DNA of 64,000 nucleotides from Haemonchus contortus (Eukaryota > Nematoda > Chromadorea > Rhabditida > Trichostrongylidae): NCBI GenBank assembly GCA_000469685.2, contig LS997566.1, positions 4,440,804 through 4,504,803 on the forward strand, read 5' to 3'. The notes beneath the pieces are model-generated. The model had not been told where the DNA came from and did no database searches. It saw nothing but the letters and a program-made list of their open reading frames with translations. Below, piece after piece: positions 1 through 13,323 of the stretch. A program made the translations under genes and the position numbers. The stretch's first letter is position 1, and every line of letters begins with the position of its first letter.

Positions 1-3000
1 GAAGCATGTTGTTTTGATCTAGCAACCCCTACGTAAACGAGAAAAAATACGGTCATGTTCTTCTCAGTTTCTTAATTCTCGAGCCCTCAGAGCAGTGACA
101 AAGAGAAGTGGAAGCAGTATATTATAGAAGAAGTATAGAAGTGGAAGCCCTCGAACGGCAGCGGCTGTTACCCACCATAACAAGTGTAAGGAGGCACCTC
201 CTTCAGCAGTTTGGTCGCCGGCTAGTTCGTCTACGATAAAGAAGGCCTGCAGCATTCACCGTAATGCTAGAGAAATTCAAGAGATTTGAGGGTTCAGGTC
301 TGAACAACTCTTTCCTATCTAACCCCGTTGGTGAAGATAATGAATCACTCTTCCAGTTTTGAGCACGTTTCTAGACGTAAAATCTCACACTAATATAAGC
401 ATACATAATCCCCAAAATCGACACGTGATTTATTGTTTATTGTTTATTGTTTAGTACGTTATTCGACATGCCGTCAAAAACGTAGATATGATGCGTAGAG
501 AGAAAAACTCAAACTGAAGAACTAATTACCATAACAAGTCAGAGGTGAGGATATCTATAAAGGATACCTAACCACCATCTAGTCATTCTAGTATACCTAG
601 AACTAAGCATTGCGAACTAGCAACAATTGTTCAGAAAACTTGAGTGTAGCGCAAGACGAGAGCTGGAGAACTGACACAGGGGTAACCAATTTCACAAATT
701 GTAGAATAATAATCTAGTGGCAATAAGTGTGTAAACCAAGTATAGCAAAGGCACAACCATAAGCAGCTGGCGCAGTAAGCCTTGAAGCAAGAAGCACTTG
801 CTCGGAGTGGGACCCCACATCAGCCGGCTATGATGCCCTTCGCCACAACCGGATTAGATTTTCGATTTATGATTCATAGTCGGTGACTTTTCCAAAAAGA
901 GGTACTGAAGATTTACTCAGCGTACAATATAATATAGGCGCTGATGGTATTCATAACTTCAAATAAACATATCACACAGAAATAAGATAAAACAAATTTG
1001 ATACTTCCCAACAATCTGAAGATTAATTTATCAAACTACAGGCGCTACTGCAGGTTCCTAAAATACAGCTACTCGAGCATAATAATTTAAGCAGGTAATC
1101 AGTGCCTATTCCAGCGTTGAATTGGTATCTCCAGTGCTGGTAGAGGAAAGTTTCATCGTTCAACGCTTGTCACGCTCCCCTGCTTTTACCATATTTAATA
1201 GATCCCGTGTTCATTGAAATTTCATTACGAATATGTACGGAAGTGGAATGGGCGGCGCATCCATAGGCCATACTAACGTTACATAGTTGTTGCTGTCATC
1301 ATAGCATAATGTGGATTTGATCGCTCCTCCCCTTGACGATCATTATAAATAAAGCGCTCGGGGTCTTATGTGAAACTATCCTAAAGCCACTTTGCGGTCT
1401 CACGTTAAACGGTGACTTCTCAGAGTTCCATCGTAGTGCGACCGACGGGAGCCTATAATCAAGCTTAGGTCTACAAAATCTCCTTACGTGAGAGGTAAAC
1501 AGGCACTGCCTAGCGATGCGAACTCAAGCCAATTCTCGACTTTATTTGATGTTTCATGGCAGCATTTCGTATGCCGTATGCCAACCTTATAATGTGAACT
1601 CAACCGACTGAACTCATAAAAATCATTGCAGGATTTTTGAGAGTGACAAATTTCCAGACTTCAGGTCATGTCCAGCTCTCTTTCATTTGTTATCATTCTA
1701 TGCTGTTTGACAGCCATCGTACTTCCGTCACGACTCTGCGGTGTTGTGCTCGTCCACAAACTTGGAAAAATGTGCAAGTGAGTTTAACGTTTGCATTTTC
1801 TCTCGTAAGGAACATGCACTACATCGCCCTCGGTTAGATCGAGAGTTACAAGTTTTATAAGTCCCTCTGAATGTCTCTGAAGTTTGGAGAAGAGGAAACC
1901 ATCAACACGTCAAAAACGCCTGGAATGATTATCGCACTCAGTTGAAAACCTCGTCACAGTCACGCTTTTCGTTGCTCGTTACAGTAAGCTGTGTGACCTG
2001 TTGTTGTATTAATCAGCATATTCCTAGTGAGACTGATGTATTCCTTCGTCCTTTCAAAAATGATGACAATATTGTGAAGATTATCGGCTGGAGGAAACCT
2101 CGAACCACATCTCTCTCTTTGTTCAATGCTTTCATTAACACGCTTGACGGTCTGGATTTAGTTTTATGATCTGAAGGACTGCGACCGCCCCGGTTCACTG
2201 GCCAGTCGCATAATGTACAGAGCTTATCTAGTCTTCGAGTCTTCGGTGAGTTGGGTTGCATCCATGGTTTTCATTCCGTGACAGAGCTTGGATCCTAGAC
2301 TTCCTTTGTGTGATCCGGGAATTTACAACTATCTCCATGCTTACTCTGCTTGCATAGATTGCGATTCCTAAACACATAAACTCAAGCAAAGAACAACACA
2401 ATTGAAGGAAGCCTGCACCTCCAATATTATTGTCAGCCTTCCATGCTGCTTGTATCCTTCCGCTTTGCTGCGAAGCTCGGACTTTCAACATGATTTCCCG
2501 CTTGCCCACATTAAGTTGAGGCATCAGAGAATATCTACATTTCCGCTCATTAACCAACCGTTTTGCACAAATATCACATTGTGCAAGTCCATCTTTCCAC
2601 AATTCGTGGAGCATTAGTGCTTCACAGGTGACGCCAGCAATATTATGACGCGAGCATAGTGAAAAGGTACGACTGCCAGCGACCAACCTTCACTGCTTCT
2701 TCTTATGAGCTGATGAGAGACTTCAGAAAGCAATGAAAAGAACTCGTCCATTGTGTGTACCTATCGGTTCCTCTCACTCATTCGAAGATTTGCTTGGGAC
2801 GATGAGCTTGTGGTGGTGACGCTGCAATGTGTTCGTATGCGTGAAGCGAACGTGTTGAACGTTGTGCAGACTGGTTCCCATAGCTCTTCATCCCATGTTC
2901 TACAATCCTGTTAATGATGATCCGTGTGAGACGTGCTAGGTGGAAGAAAGGTCGAGCTATATGTAGTGACGAGTATTGTCCGCGTCCCTTTTCCCAATTA

Positions 3001-6000
3001 ACAGCTAAGATCTAAGCAAAGGGCTCGCATGTATAGGGTTCCTTTATTCCGGTAGGCAAGGTAGGAAGATAAGCGTAGCCCTTGATGGTACGAGCGGACA
3101 ACTCTTCAGAGTTTCTGGTCCGACCCTGTCGAGGCCGGCGAGGTGCGTTTCTTCCCTGCTTAATGAGCATGAATAGACACCTCATTCAAATCATCTGGTT
3201 AAGTTGAGAAGAAATCAAGTTGCGTCCATTAACAGTTTCGTGGATCTGGTGTCTAACAGTAGGTCATCAAGAATTGGAAAAGGTATCGTGCGTGGACGAA
3301 AAATCCTCCAATATTAAAGTACTTTAGAATGAAGATCTCACATCAGAATATCGTACTAATTATCCACCAGTGTATTTCTCGGTCTACATCTTTTGATGGT
3401 TCGCTTCAGGTTGCTAAGACCCATCTCATCTTTTTTCGGGTATATGCAGAAACTTCGTTGCCTTCCTCGTCACTATCCGAAATTCCAATGAGTAACGCCC
3501 ATTTTAAAAGTTGTCAGAATAGTTCCGTGTAGTACTTTCTTCCTGATCGTCGTTGATAGGTTTGCAGGTCTCCCTTAACACTCGTATGATAGCATTAACC
3601 CAGAATATCAATAATTGAAATAACATTTTCCAATTTGCTGGGCAGTCTTGACGTATTGCTCAGAAATGGGTAATTAGACTAATACTTTAGGCGCGTAGCT
3701 GTAAAGCTTTATTTGGTCCAAACCAGAAGGAATCTATCGCTGAGATATAATGTGTGCTACTTTAAGGATCACAACCGAAGAAAAATGTTCGACGCTGAGT
3801 TACGATGACGTTGACATCCCGCTCATGGGTGAGTTCTTCCTCTTTTAACTCAAAAAAAAAGAAGAAACGTAAGAGCCATCTCCCCTGAATGTCAAAGACA
3901 GCGCGCGATTTAGGGTAGCGTACTTCATTTTAAAGGATAAATGTTGGAGGAGACTCATGTAGGAAAACAAACTTAACAAGATGTCAATCTCCAACAAGAA
4001 TAGCGTTCGCGGCTGTCGCTGGGAAAGGAGCTTACTACTTTCAAGAAGCGGGAGTTGGCGAGTAGGTCAGACGATGCGGAGACGCAGAACCCAGAATCCA
4101 CTTGTTGCCGCCGGAGGCGCTCTATGTGAGGCTATCCTTGTCCACATAGGTCAACGTTGTATATACACACCGATACACAAAACAACATGCCAAGTACCTG
4201 TCAACATTAGACAAGAACTTGTCAATACAATCTGTACATGTCGAGGTAGTCTACATAGTGAAATTTTCTACGAGGCGATGAGTGCAAATAGGAAACAAAG
4301 GCTCCCTAAGCAGAAGAATCAAGGACGCTTCATACGAGAAATATCATAAATTGCTGACAAAATGCCATGCCAAACCGCTAATACTACGATTCAGGCAATC
4401 CTGTCAGGACCAACTGTTACTATCTGGCCGTTCAACTCAAATTCCCACAGCAGTGGTTTCGCGGCAAACATCGTAGTGTTCCACTGGAATTTTGAATTTA
4501 CACGACGTCGCATTTTCGGGTGAGGTGAGGGCGGCTCACCGTTTGGGAAAAAAGCATAACCCTGGATCCAACAAGACGACGCATGGGGATGATGTCTTCC
4601 CACCCGCCTGCTCTTCTGTAGTTATCGTGCTGGTCGAGTACAGAGCTGTTGAGGTTCATTCTTAATCGGAGCTAGTTGAAGTACCCCACGGATATTGCGC
4701 TCGAGAAGAGTTTTTTGGAACGATCTATTCCGAGTTAGAATTTTGAAAAAATGCTGAGATGTCCTCTCCTACTGAACTAGCAACTCTTCAACCCATCTAC
4801 GGCATCTCATCCTCCGCATCGCTGGCCACCTAAGGTAGAATCTCATTAAAACTGATGTGAGTCGTGTTATTCTGGATTTCATAGCACTTACAACCCATAA
4901 TTTTCAAAAGACCTAGTTATATCATGATATATCACGTAGTTTTGAACTTTTACATCTTTTTTCTCACCGTTTTCCGCGACTGACCTTATCAGCGGCATTT
5001 ATTTGCAATGTATGCTGCAATACAACAATTTATCATTGTTTCTTAATAATTAAATCATTCTGTACACCAATTAAACCTAAAAAATCGACGTCGTTTGTTG
5101 CTATTTTCATCTCACACGTAGAGAAATCGTGACTATTGGGCACAATGTCATAATGAATTTGAGGTATGGCGATTCACCGTATATGTAATTTGAAGAAAAT
5201 CAAGATTTATTTGGACTTTACAGCTACGGGGGAATTTTGAAGTCGGTCCTAAAATAGTTTTAAACGTGCTCACTTTCAAGGTTCCTGGATAGCTTTTTTC
5301 ATCTGACAGTTTTACTGCACCTAAACAAGTATGAGTGGTTAGATACCACCCCTATCCGAATCAGACATACCTATGCACATGGTAAACGGCTTTTCGACAT
5401 CTCATGGATACATATTCCAAGTATAGAATGCATAAATATATCAGTCGCCGAGGAATACTTGTTTGTCTGTTGCCTGTTCAGGTATATCAACTGCGTGACT
5501 CAATATTTCGATAACCAGTTTCAGAGAATGAGCGCACTCTTTTTTTTACCCAATGAGAACCCAATCACATGAGTAATTCGGCAACCCCAAATATTCTGTG
5601 ACGAATTCACTCGTATTCATGTAATCGTCACGTGGGCAATCCGGACTTTAGGTCTTGTGTCCCGTGAAAAAAAACCATTCAATGTAATGCAACCAGTTTG
5701 GCCTAGCAGAAAAACTTGTTTTGAAGTTGTACTGTACCTAATTCCCATTGTTGAAGTTGTACTGTACTCAATACCCAACAAACAAGCCCAGAAAACAATT
5801 TGTTTTTTTTATCCCAGACAGATCAACCATTGGGTACATTGATGACCTTTGTCAGTTACAAGATAATCTTATAAGTGTTTTTAGACTCCAAACTGAAGCT
5901 GAGGACATGAAATCCTCTTCCGGGCAATATTGATTGTTTTACTGAAACGAGCTTCTCAGGGTGTACGTGAATTTCTATGCAAGATCTATTTGGGAAGGAC

Positions 6001-7000
6001 GTGATAGATTGTTTGGGAGGTAGCATCACATTTGTGGCGGAAGGACGAATATTTGATGAAAATTAGCGAGCATTCATTAAAAAGGTTGTTTTCGATGCGA
6101 CCATTTTTCTATGCAAACAATGAGCAATAAATGTGAATAAGCAGGAATGTCTAGGAGGGGGCCACAGGAGCCAAATTTACCAAAATCACATTCTGACCCA
6201 TAGCGTCATTGGCGCCAATCAAAAATGATTCAAGAAAAGAATTCCAAGGGTGGAAAAAAAGAGTAGCAACAACAATCAACATATAAATTGGTTTCGAAGC
6301 AACCGCAGTGGAAAGCATTGAGATCAGCATCGATGGCAACCTCATCCGAATCTTTTACAAAAGGACGAGAGGGGTCTTTTTCGAAAATCCTGAGAACGGG
6401 TCAAATGGCGCCGCTAGGACACATATTACAAGCGGAGGGCGGATATCGCAGACGGGACTCCCGTGGTTTTAAAGTGATGCCGAGACTGTGAAAGCGTGAC
6501 CTTTCAATGCCAGAAATTTTCTTACTTGTTTATCGGTATCCACCACGTGGTCTAGAACCTCGTCAAAGGAATTTCAACTGTCAGGCCTCAATGACAGGAA
6601 TTCGGTAAATACTTACACCGCGTAACTGGTTCGAATGATTCACTTTGACATTTGACATCATATTCGGCGCAAATGTACTGAGCGCACACATCAGTGACCG
6701 CCATCGTATATAAAATCCCCGTCGTCTCTAGAGATCACTGCGTAACGGAGGCTTGAGCTCTCCGATTTTTTCTCGCTACTTTTTAGGGAGAGGAGAAAAG
6801 ACGGGTTTTTGTTCGCTTCAATTCAGTCTGTACTAAAGTACTACGTATAGCCTGAATTCGTTGGGAATAAAAAAGATTTTTCACCTATGTAATAGGAGGC
6901 CCTTTAATTGTGTCAAGGGGGCATAGATGTAAATAAAGGTGATGGGAACAAATTCGAACTCTTATCTAATAACAGCGAATAAGCGTACCAGTATCCCATT
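1..7000. other. Long stretch with no supported gene
   Basis: I read both strands for exon-like frames with splice sites and for known protein motifs and found none that convinced me. The open frames here are short and mutually overlapping. Small items only: a three-copy TTTATTG repeat near 430-451 and an imperfect duplication of a TTGAAGTTGTACTGTAC motif near 5721-5770. It may contain intron or distal regulatory sequence of a gene outside the window. Confidence 0.5.
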
Positions 7001-7029
7001 CTCATCATTACCACACATGCACATGCACA

Positions 7030-7212
7030 TGCATGGGGTGGATATCGAGCTCGGGATCAATATCCGCCCAAGGCAACCAAGCCTTCTATTCCCTGGTGTC
7101 GGATACTTTCCCTATTATCGTCTGGGAAGATAAAATCACTGACGTGTACAACGGCAGGACCACAATTCATTGTATGACTACATACGATCCACAATGCCAC
7201 TGCGATGCAGGA
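7030..7212 (+). mobile_element. tRNA-derived SINE, 5'-truncated copy
   Basis: This carries the body of the SINE family described at 56471-56746: the ATATCCGCCCAAGG segment, a 'tctggtgtcggat' equivalent, 'tcgtctgggaagataaaatcactgacgtgtac', and a 'cattgtatgac..cacatac' equivalent. The tRNA-like head with the B box is missing or eroded. It is followed almost directly by a second copy in the same orientation. Confidence 0.7.
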
Positions 7213-7228
7213 TGTAAGTCCAGAAACG

Positions 7229-7460
7229 GAGGTGGGCGGTGGTGGTGCAGTGACAAGTGGCAAACTATCTCACAAGCACGGTCACGGGTTCGAATCCCGG
7301 ATCGCTATCCGCCTTGGCCAACCAAGCCTTCCATGCCTACAGGGTCGGTCAATTGGTAGGATATCCGGCTGATAGGATAAAAGCACATAGGCCTCAATAT
7401 GTCATTACGATTCTTTGGAAGTTTAATGCGGGGCTCACCCCTCAGACTGGACTGATCATT
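7229..7460 (+). mobile_element. tRNA-derived SINE, full head and most of body
   Basis: The head has 'gtgacaagtggcaaactatctcacaagcacggtcac' followed by a perfect pol III B-box-like GGTTCGAATCC at about 7288. The family body follows (GATCGCTATCCGCC, GGTCGGTCAATTGGTA, GATAAAAGCAC), but part of the middle is deleted. It ends in the family tail 'gcggggctcacccctcagactggactgat'. It lies head-to-tail with the previous copy. Confidence 0.8.
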
Positions 7461-8394
7461 GTCCTCACCCCCACTCGCCTTCGATTCTCACTGCCCTATG
7501 AAAGGACCTCATGCGACCTAAGTCGCACTTACCTTAGAGAGCAGGAGTATAAAGCAGGAATTATTTATCGAAGAATAATGAAGCTCAAGCACTGAGAAGC
7601 CATGAGCAAAAAGCAAAAAACTTCTGGTTGCATACGTGATGAAAAATCGATACTGTGCATATAGGTCCCTATATACACAGCTGGCCATCTGTCTACCATA
7701 ATTGGATTGATTCGCATTGAATGAGCTCAGCATACAATTATTTTGTAAAGATCACTCCAATGTACTTCTTTAGGAGCTTGCGAAACATCAAAGGCATTTC
7801 TGCGCTCTCATTGTCGACATCTGTTACCGTACTCTGCACCTTTCCGTGCACTACGTCGAATAGCGTGTAATCATATGACAGATGACAGGCCTACGACTGG
7901 TCCGCAAACGAAAATGACGTCATTAACCTTCGTGAAGAAAGTTAAACTGCTGCCTGAATGTTTGCTTAGGAAGCGGTCAACATTAATGTAGAATTGTGTG
8001 AGGTTGCATGACGTCTCGATTGCAAGGGGACTCGGCTCCGAAGCCAACGTAGCAGGGCCACTTACTTGAAAGTCGAAGTCAATACTCTTATCAACTCTTT
8101 TTTGGAATCTTTCCGCTCGGCACCCATTAAGAATGAAGAGGGGATTGAATGATCGTTGCAATGGCCTCAATGGCCGTCACGATTCGGCCCGAATCCATAA
8201 ATCCTCCTATGTACTCTGCCGGGCATACAGGTTACGGTTTAATCAACGTGGTGGAAGATTTCCGTTGCCCAGAGCGCGTGGCTGCCCAAATTCGGTTTTC
8301 TGGCCTCGTGCATTGTAGCAGCGCAACTTGGCACAGATTACCTCACCACAGTTCACGTGCTGTCCGTGGCATCCGTCATTCCACACTGTACTTC

Positions 8395-8640
8395 CAATGA
8401 TTGATATCAGACTTCAACGTTCGTTCGTCGCGTGCGTACCGCGACCGCAGTTCTAGAAAGGTGTTGACAACCGATCGATACCGCAAGACAAGGGGACGAC
8501 TAACTTCATCTTCCCATCTTGCGGTATCGATCAGTATTGGAGTTGTAGACACCTTTCTAGAACGACACCCACGCGACTGGAGTCGTAGCGCGCACGCGGC
8601 AGACGGACGTCAAAGTCTGAAAGCAGCCAATGGGATGGAT
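8395..8640. mobile_element. Fold-back (long inverted repeat) element, MITE-like
   Basis: The left arm from about 8405 reads toward a centre near 8505; the right arm from about 8640 reads back as its reverse complement. Matching blocks include GTTCTAGAAAGGTGT (left 8452-8466; inverted at 8550-8565) and CGATCGATACCGCAAGA (inverted as TCTTGCGGTATCGATC). Outside these lies a diverged GACTT(C/T)AACGTTCG-type block with CGCGTGCG on both sides. Arms are about 100 bases with indels. No coding capacity is visible. This is what a non-autonomous DNA transposon or a transcribed hairpin would look like. Confidence 0.75.
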
Positions 8641-9183
8641 TGTGGTGTTCGGGAACTACGTTGATAAAAAGCCGCCCATACTGGGTTTCGAAATTTCGTC
8701 CACTACAATGCCAGACTTGTTTAGGAGAATAAATGCCCTAACTCATGCATCAACTGGCTAAACAAAAACTACATAGGCCACCCATTCACACCTGAATAGG
8801 TAAACCCCTCCCGAATTGGGGCTGATGAAGGGGAAGATAAAGGGGTAAAGATAGATTCTACAGCAATGCGGCTCTAAGAGGGGTTGGCGGACCTACTAAG
8901 TTGGTATCCGGAGTCGCCCTCCCCCCGCGGCTCGCAATGTTGGCCAGCCATTGCCCTTCCCCTCCTAGATGCCCCTTGATTTCCCGACCCTTCTTTCCCC
9001 CCGCCTAATTGTTCTATGGCCCGTGAATCGCTTTTTGGCTTTCTTTCTTAAACCCGTGTAAAATTCTAAGTAATTATCCTTATGGCTTCTGAGTTGTTCG
9101 CTGTGTACAATTTATATGTTTTATTTATCCTATTGTACCACCGTTTGCCAGTGTTATTTGATGCTATCGATTCACTCTGTACA

Positions 9184-9226
9184 ATAGTAACATATAAATA
9201 AATAAATAAATGAATGAATAAATGAA
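9184..9226. repeat. AAAT/AATG tetranucleotide run
   Basis: A short run of AAATAAATAAATAAATGAATGAATAAATGA. Just upstream (8930-9050) is a C-rich stretch that ends near here, which might be the 3' end of an eroded retroelement, but no coding remnant supports that. Confidence 0.6.
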
Positions 9227-9811
9227 GGGGCATCGTTAACAAGTTTGGGTGGTACACACTTTCTGCTCCAATGACATTTCGTTCAGTAGTATCAAAACTC
9301 ATAACTAATGATCCAAGAATAGGTCTATCTGGCTAAAGTTGTAGTTACAGTTGTAACAGAGGACTTCTCCATCTTTAGCAGTAGTAGATACAAATAACCA
9401 TTATCAGCAAAGAGAAATTTCCATATTCCTTTCTACCAAATGTATTTGTTACAGATGTGGCCCACAGATGCTGTTCTGAGAAGTGCTCGATTGCATTCAT
9501 GCAATCAGTTTGCTGTGCGTTGAACTTTGGCCCCTCCTACCAACAGAAACTCACGTTTAATTCCAAGGATATCTACGAGACTCAGTAAAAGGAGGAAGAG
9601 CTCCAATGGACGATCGTCTACACATTCATTCTGTTCATGATATCTTATCGCTCGCACGAGCTAACACTAACATCATCAACTGAACCATCACCCAAGACAG
9701 TCCTTGTCTAGACTAATCTCTGAGCACTGTGAAGCTTTACCAGTACCACACTCACAACTATCATGGAACCTTAGCATCTAATCTCACCCCCTGATTCGCC
9801 CTTCCTTCGAA

Positions 9812-9850
9812 GTATGTGTATGTGTATGTGTATGTGCATGTGTATGTGAA
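9812..9850. repeat. TATGTG/TGTATG microsatellite
   Basis: Six-base units of GTATGT with one variant (GTGCATGT). On the minus strand this reads as a run of alternating His/Thr codons in an otherwise unsupported open frame. Confidence 0.85.
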
Positions 9851-10138
9851 TCACTTGTATTTATTTGTAGAAATAGAATAAAGATCAGGTAGTTAGGGTT
9901 GTATTGGCAAGTTTTTTGCAGGGCTTCCCACATCAATTGGTGAGCTTGCAGTCGAATCGTAAATACTGCAACCAATTTTGTATTTCTCCCAATCCATTCC
10001 GCCAACTTTGACATCACCTTCATAATTGTAAGCCACATTTTGTAAACTTCGAGACCAATCCCGTAATCTTTTGCATTCGTTCTTGTTAATCGAGGCAGGA
10101 TATGCGTGCTCCAATTCACAGTTAGAACTCTTTGCTCA

Positions 10139-10195
10139 GGTCGCCGAGACGCAGATCTTGTACATCCACTGAGACGCAGATCCTGTACATCCACC
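10139..10195. repeat. Two-copy tandem repeat of about 27 bases
   Basis: The unit GAGACGCAGATC(T/C)TGTACATCCA occurs twice in direct succession with one base difference, followed by a third partial match around the word 'ccactgag'. Confidence 0.8.
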
Positions 10196-11548
10196 CAATC
10201 CACTGAGTTGGGTTCAGAGTTGTCTCGCGCGTGAGAAGAAGCAGATCACAACAAGGAACGCTGGCAGTGCAAGCAGCGTCAACAGCAAGAAACGAGAAAC
10301 AACGGAGATTTTGCCTTTAACAAGAAGTATCTCCGTTAGCTTGGCCATTTACAATCGGCAAGTGATTAACTGTGCGCCGAGAGCAGGTGCCCTCAATATG
10401 GAATACTTTTGCCAAAATCTTCAGAAGCTGTGCTGGTTTTCTAGGAGCAATGCATCGGAAACGCCGTCTCGCTGAATGACCATGTTCGATTCTACAAAGT
10501 AAAGTAAATGATGGTTTGTGTTGAGGAGGTGGCTCACCCAGCGTTGTTCCTAACACCCTTCTTCTTTTCACTGCCTTTTCCTTCAGCGTTTGTCACACAT
10601 AAAAGCGTGGTCCGCTTTTTTTGATGTAATGATGCCACTTTTGCCGATCGAATGCTTGGTCGCGATGAAGGCTAACAAACTTCAACACTCATGAAGGTTG
10701 TCAAGAAAGCGCTGTGTGGTCGTGCTTCAGGCCGTTTTTCGGGCTCATCGAGGTTGAGGCCGATCTTACAAACCTTGTTTTTGACTACGTCCAAATACGA
10801 CTGTATCGTTAAAGAAAAGCTTGCGCATTTAGCAATATGTAATGTTTCCATCACCCTCCTTGCCATCACCGGATTCCGTAGAGGATACACTCTTACAACG
10901 TACGAAATATGTGAGTAGGAACACGCGTGAAACTGCAGAACAAATCGCGTCTGCTAATACCAACCAGCGATGATTGCTATGCATTCTCCAGCAGCATGAT
11001 GGACTGCATCAGACTTGCTTTAGGCGAGAAGTCTCTGGATAGTTATACTAGCGGTAGTGTTACTTTAGTGTAATCTTTTCACAAAATTCCTCTCTGAAAA
11101 AACTTGTCGAGGTGTTCAAATGTGCGAATGGGATGTGAAGAAAATGGAGAGGGATATAATGTGAATTATAGGAGGCTTACCTTTGAGTCGAGAAGATTTA
11201 AAACTCACGAAATGGGGTTCACATGCCAACTCCACGAAAACGAATGCGAAAACAGCGAAATCGCTTACAATGTTCACGAGATTGACTCGCGATCTAGTGT
11301 GAAAAGAGGTTCAAAGCTCAATTAGTGCACCATCAAGGAAATGCATATGTGAGGCGACTGCAAACGACGACGGTGTGGCAAACCATCAACAACGAGGTAG
11401 GTTTTACACTCCGACCGATTTTGTGGTACAGTAGACGGCCAGCGCAAGTCATTGTATAAGCGAAGTAGTCATTCGAAGTGCCTATACAATTCAAGGCAGT
11501 TTCTGAACGTTTGAAGTTTTTAAAATTTCTTTGCATGTCAATAGGAGG

Positions 11549-11850
11549 GTGGAGGCTGTGTAGTGGCAAGGGGTGCACTATCTCACACGCACGGTAAGGG
11601 GTTCGGATCCCGGACCGATATCCGGCTAGGCCAGCCAAGCCTCCCATCTCTCCGGGGTCGATTTTTGGTACCAGTCTCGTCACACTACAGTTTAGTGCTT
11701 TTACTCCGTCTGGGAGGATAAAAGCACTAACCTGTACATCGGTTAGGCACCGCAAGTCATTGTATAGGCCACATAAGCACTCATTACGCCACCACGATTC
11801 TAAATGGAAGTCGAGTGCGGAGGCGCATCCCTCAAGCGGGATTGATTAAC
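11549..11850 (+). mobile_element. tRNA-derived SINE, full length with internal insertion
   Basis: The head 'tgtagtggcaaggggtgcactatctcacacgcacgg' is followed by a B box with one change (GGTTCGGATCC). The body has 'ccagccaagcctcccatctctccggggtc', a roughly 25-base extra segment in the middle, then 'gtctgggaggataaaagcac', 'tgtatag', 'gccacata' and 'aagtcgagtgcggaggcgcatcc', ending with 'gcgggattgatta'. Orientation is plus. Confidence 0.85.
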
Positions 11851-12889
11851 GCTTCTAACCTTATCCTTTATGCACGTCATTTGGAAGGTACAGACATTGT
11901 TCCTATAACACGATTTAGTATAGATGCAGACGTCACTGGTCAAAGGTTTTTGCAGCGTGCACGCAATGATATGATATATCTATGTGGCCCACATCTTCTT
12001 GCCCTTGTCTCGAGACAGCGACGAATCCTCAGTGAATCAATTAGTCAAAAAACGCAGTTTGTTCATATGACACGCCTTAAAGACGTCGTTAATTGAATGT
12101 CAAAACGGCTTTCAAGACATCAATTGCCGTAATGGATTTAATAATCCAAATCTTCTTGTCCTTGTTGAACAACCTGTACGAGTGTGTTATTATTATACTT
12201 CATCAACTACGTCATCAAGGATTTTCATTAATATCCATGGTGCAAGTTGTCTCTGGAACATTTACAATCACATTGCTCCATTTTGCCCTTGTGTTCTTGT
12301 TCTAATCGAAAATGTAATAATGTTATTATGAGATGCTTGGTCAATTCAGAAGGCCTAACTCTTAACCCCAATGTCTTCTGGCTAGTGCACAGCGCTGCTC
12401 TCGATTTCAGTCATATTTATTATTTCTCCGTTAACCTCTCGTTGGTTAACGGTACGAATCTGATTCAAATCTACCGCATATGAAAAATATCCTGTTGATC
12501 GTCGATTTCCTCAAGTGAACGCCAGTGACGTCTCCATACCTGTTTCTGTCGCTAGCCAGAATTGTGAAGTGGGTCGTCCTTACTCAAGGAAAACAAGGCA
12601 TAGCACATCTATCATTCATGGCCTTTGTCAAAATTTCACCACTGGCAGCCGTCCACCGAGTTCGATTAACGTCCTGAGTAGTTACCTAGTTATTAGCTTG
12701 AGTAGGAAGTTTCGATCGTCTCTTAATCCCTTCCTAGATTCTATCGTGGGGCCCACGGTCCTACCGAAAGGATCTCGCAATGGGTTATTCTAGACCAATC
12801 CCGAACTGTTGTCTAGGGGCAAATGTCAGTATGCCATTGTAAGTGTTTCGCAAATATAACCTCAACCTTCAACTGTCGACCAAGGCTGC

Positions 12890-13312
12890 CTGAGAGCTAT
12901 CGTCTATTACGAATTACTGAAGGGGCATAACTCATCGACGGCTGTCGCAGGTATCATAACGGTGCATTCAAAAGCGACATCGTATTTCAACCCCACGGGT
13001 GCCTCGTTACGAACCACCTTCAAGACAGCAGAGCAGTGGACTACGTCCCCATCGTTGCCGAGATTTACGCTTAATAGAGTTCGGCTGACGTTATTCGGAG
13101 CAAACGTCGCAACGAGAAAATGTTTATCTTCTTCACGATCGCATGATGCGAGACTGTCTCGTCGGAAAATTTTAGAATTTGGAGGTGCTGCCTATCCCTC
13201 CTTATCCATTATAATAGGTCTTTTTCCGTCTGATTACCATTTGTTCATTGCTCTGAAACATAACCTTCGCGATAGAAAACTTAATGATTGCTCGAAACTC
13301 AAAACCTAAACT
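12890..13312 (+). pseudogene. Mariner-type transposase remnant
   Basis: A fragment at about 12893 reads AIVYYELLKG, matching the 'G(V/L)IxxELL' segment before the second catalytic Asp in mariner transposases. The frame open from 12962 to 13309 ends with HDARLSRRKILEFGG..., then LFPSDYHLFIALKHNLRDRK, which is the mariner 'SPDL(A/S)P(S/T)DYHLF' C-terminal signature with the third catalytic Asp. The spacing from the HDA Asp to the SDY Asp is about 29 residues instead of 34, so residues have been lost, and the two fragments are in different frames. It is a dead fossil with no terminal repeats that I could define. Confidence 0.65.
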
Positions 13313-13323
13313 TTCAACTTTTT

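Noticed and set aside
2228..2686. 152-codon minus-strand frame
   Set aside because: No recognised domain, no splice partners, no protein-like composition. Length alone is not enough in a 64 kb eukaryotic window.
7229..7320. Possible real tRNA genes at B-box sites (also 37.8 and 56.5 kb)
   Set aside because: No 3' acceptor stem pairs with the 5' end, no cloverleaf closes, and each is followed by the same SINE body.
9784..10203. 139-codon minus-strand frame with His/Thr run
   Set aside because: Driven by the TATGTG microsatellite and a small tandem repeat; no family signal.
11333..11755. 140-codon minus-strand frame, and similar frames at 44031-44498 and 56281-56643
   Set aside because: These are read-throughs of tRNA-SINE copies.
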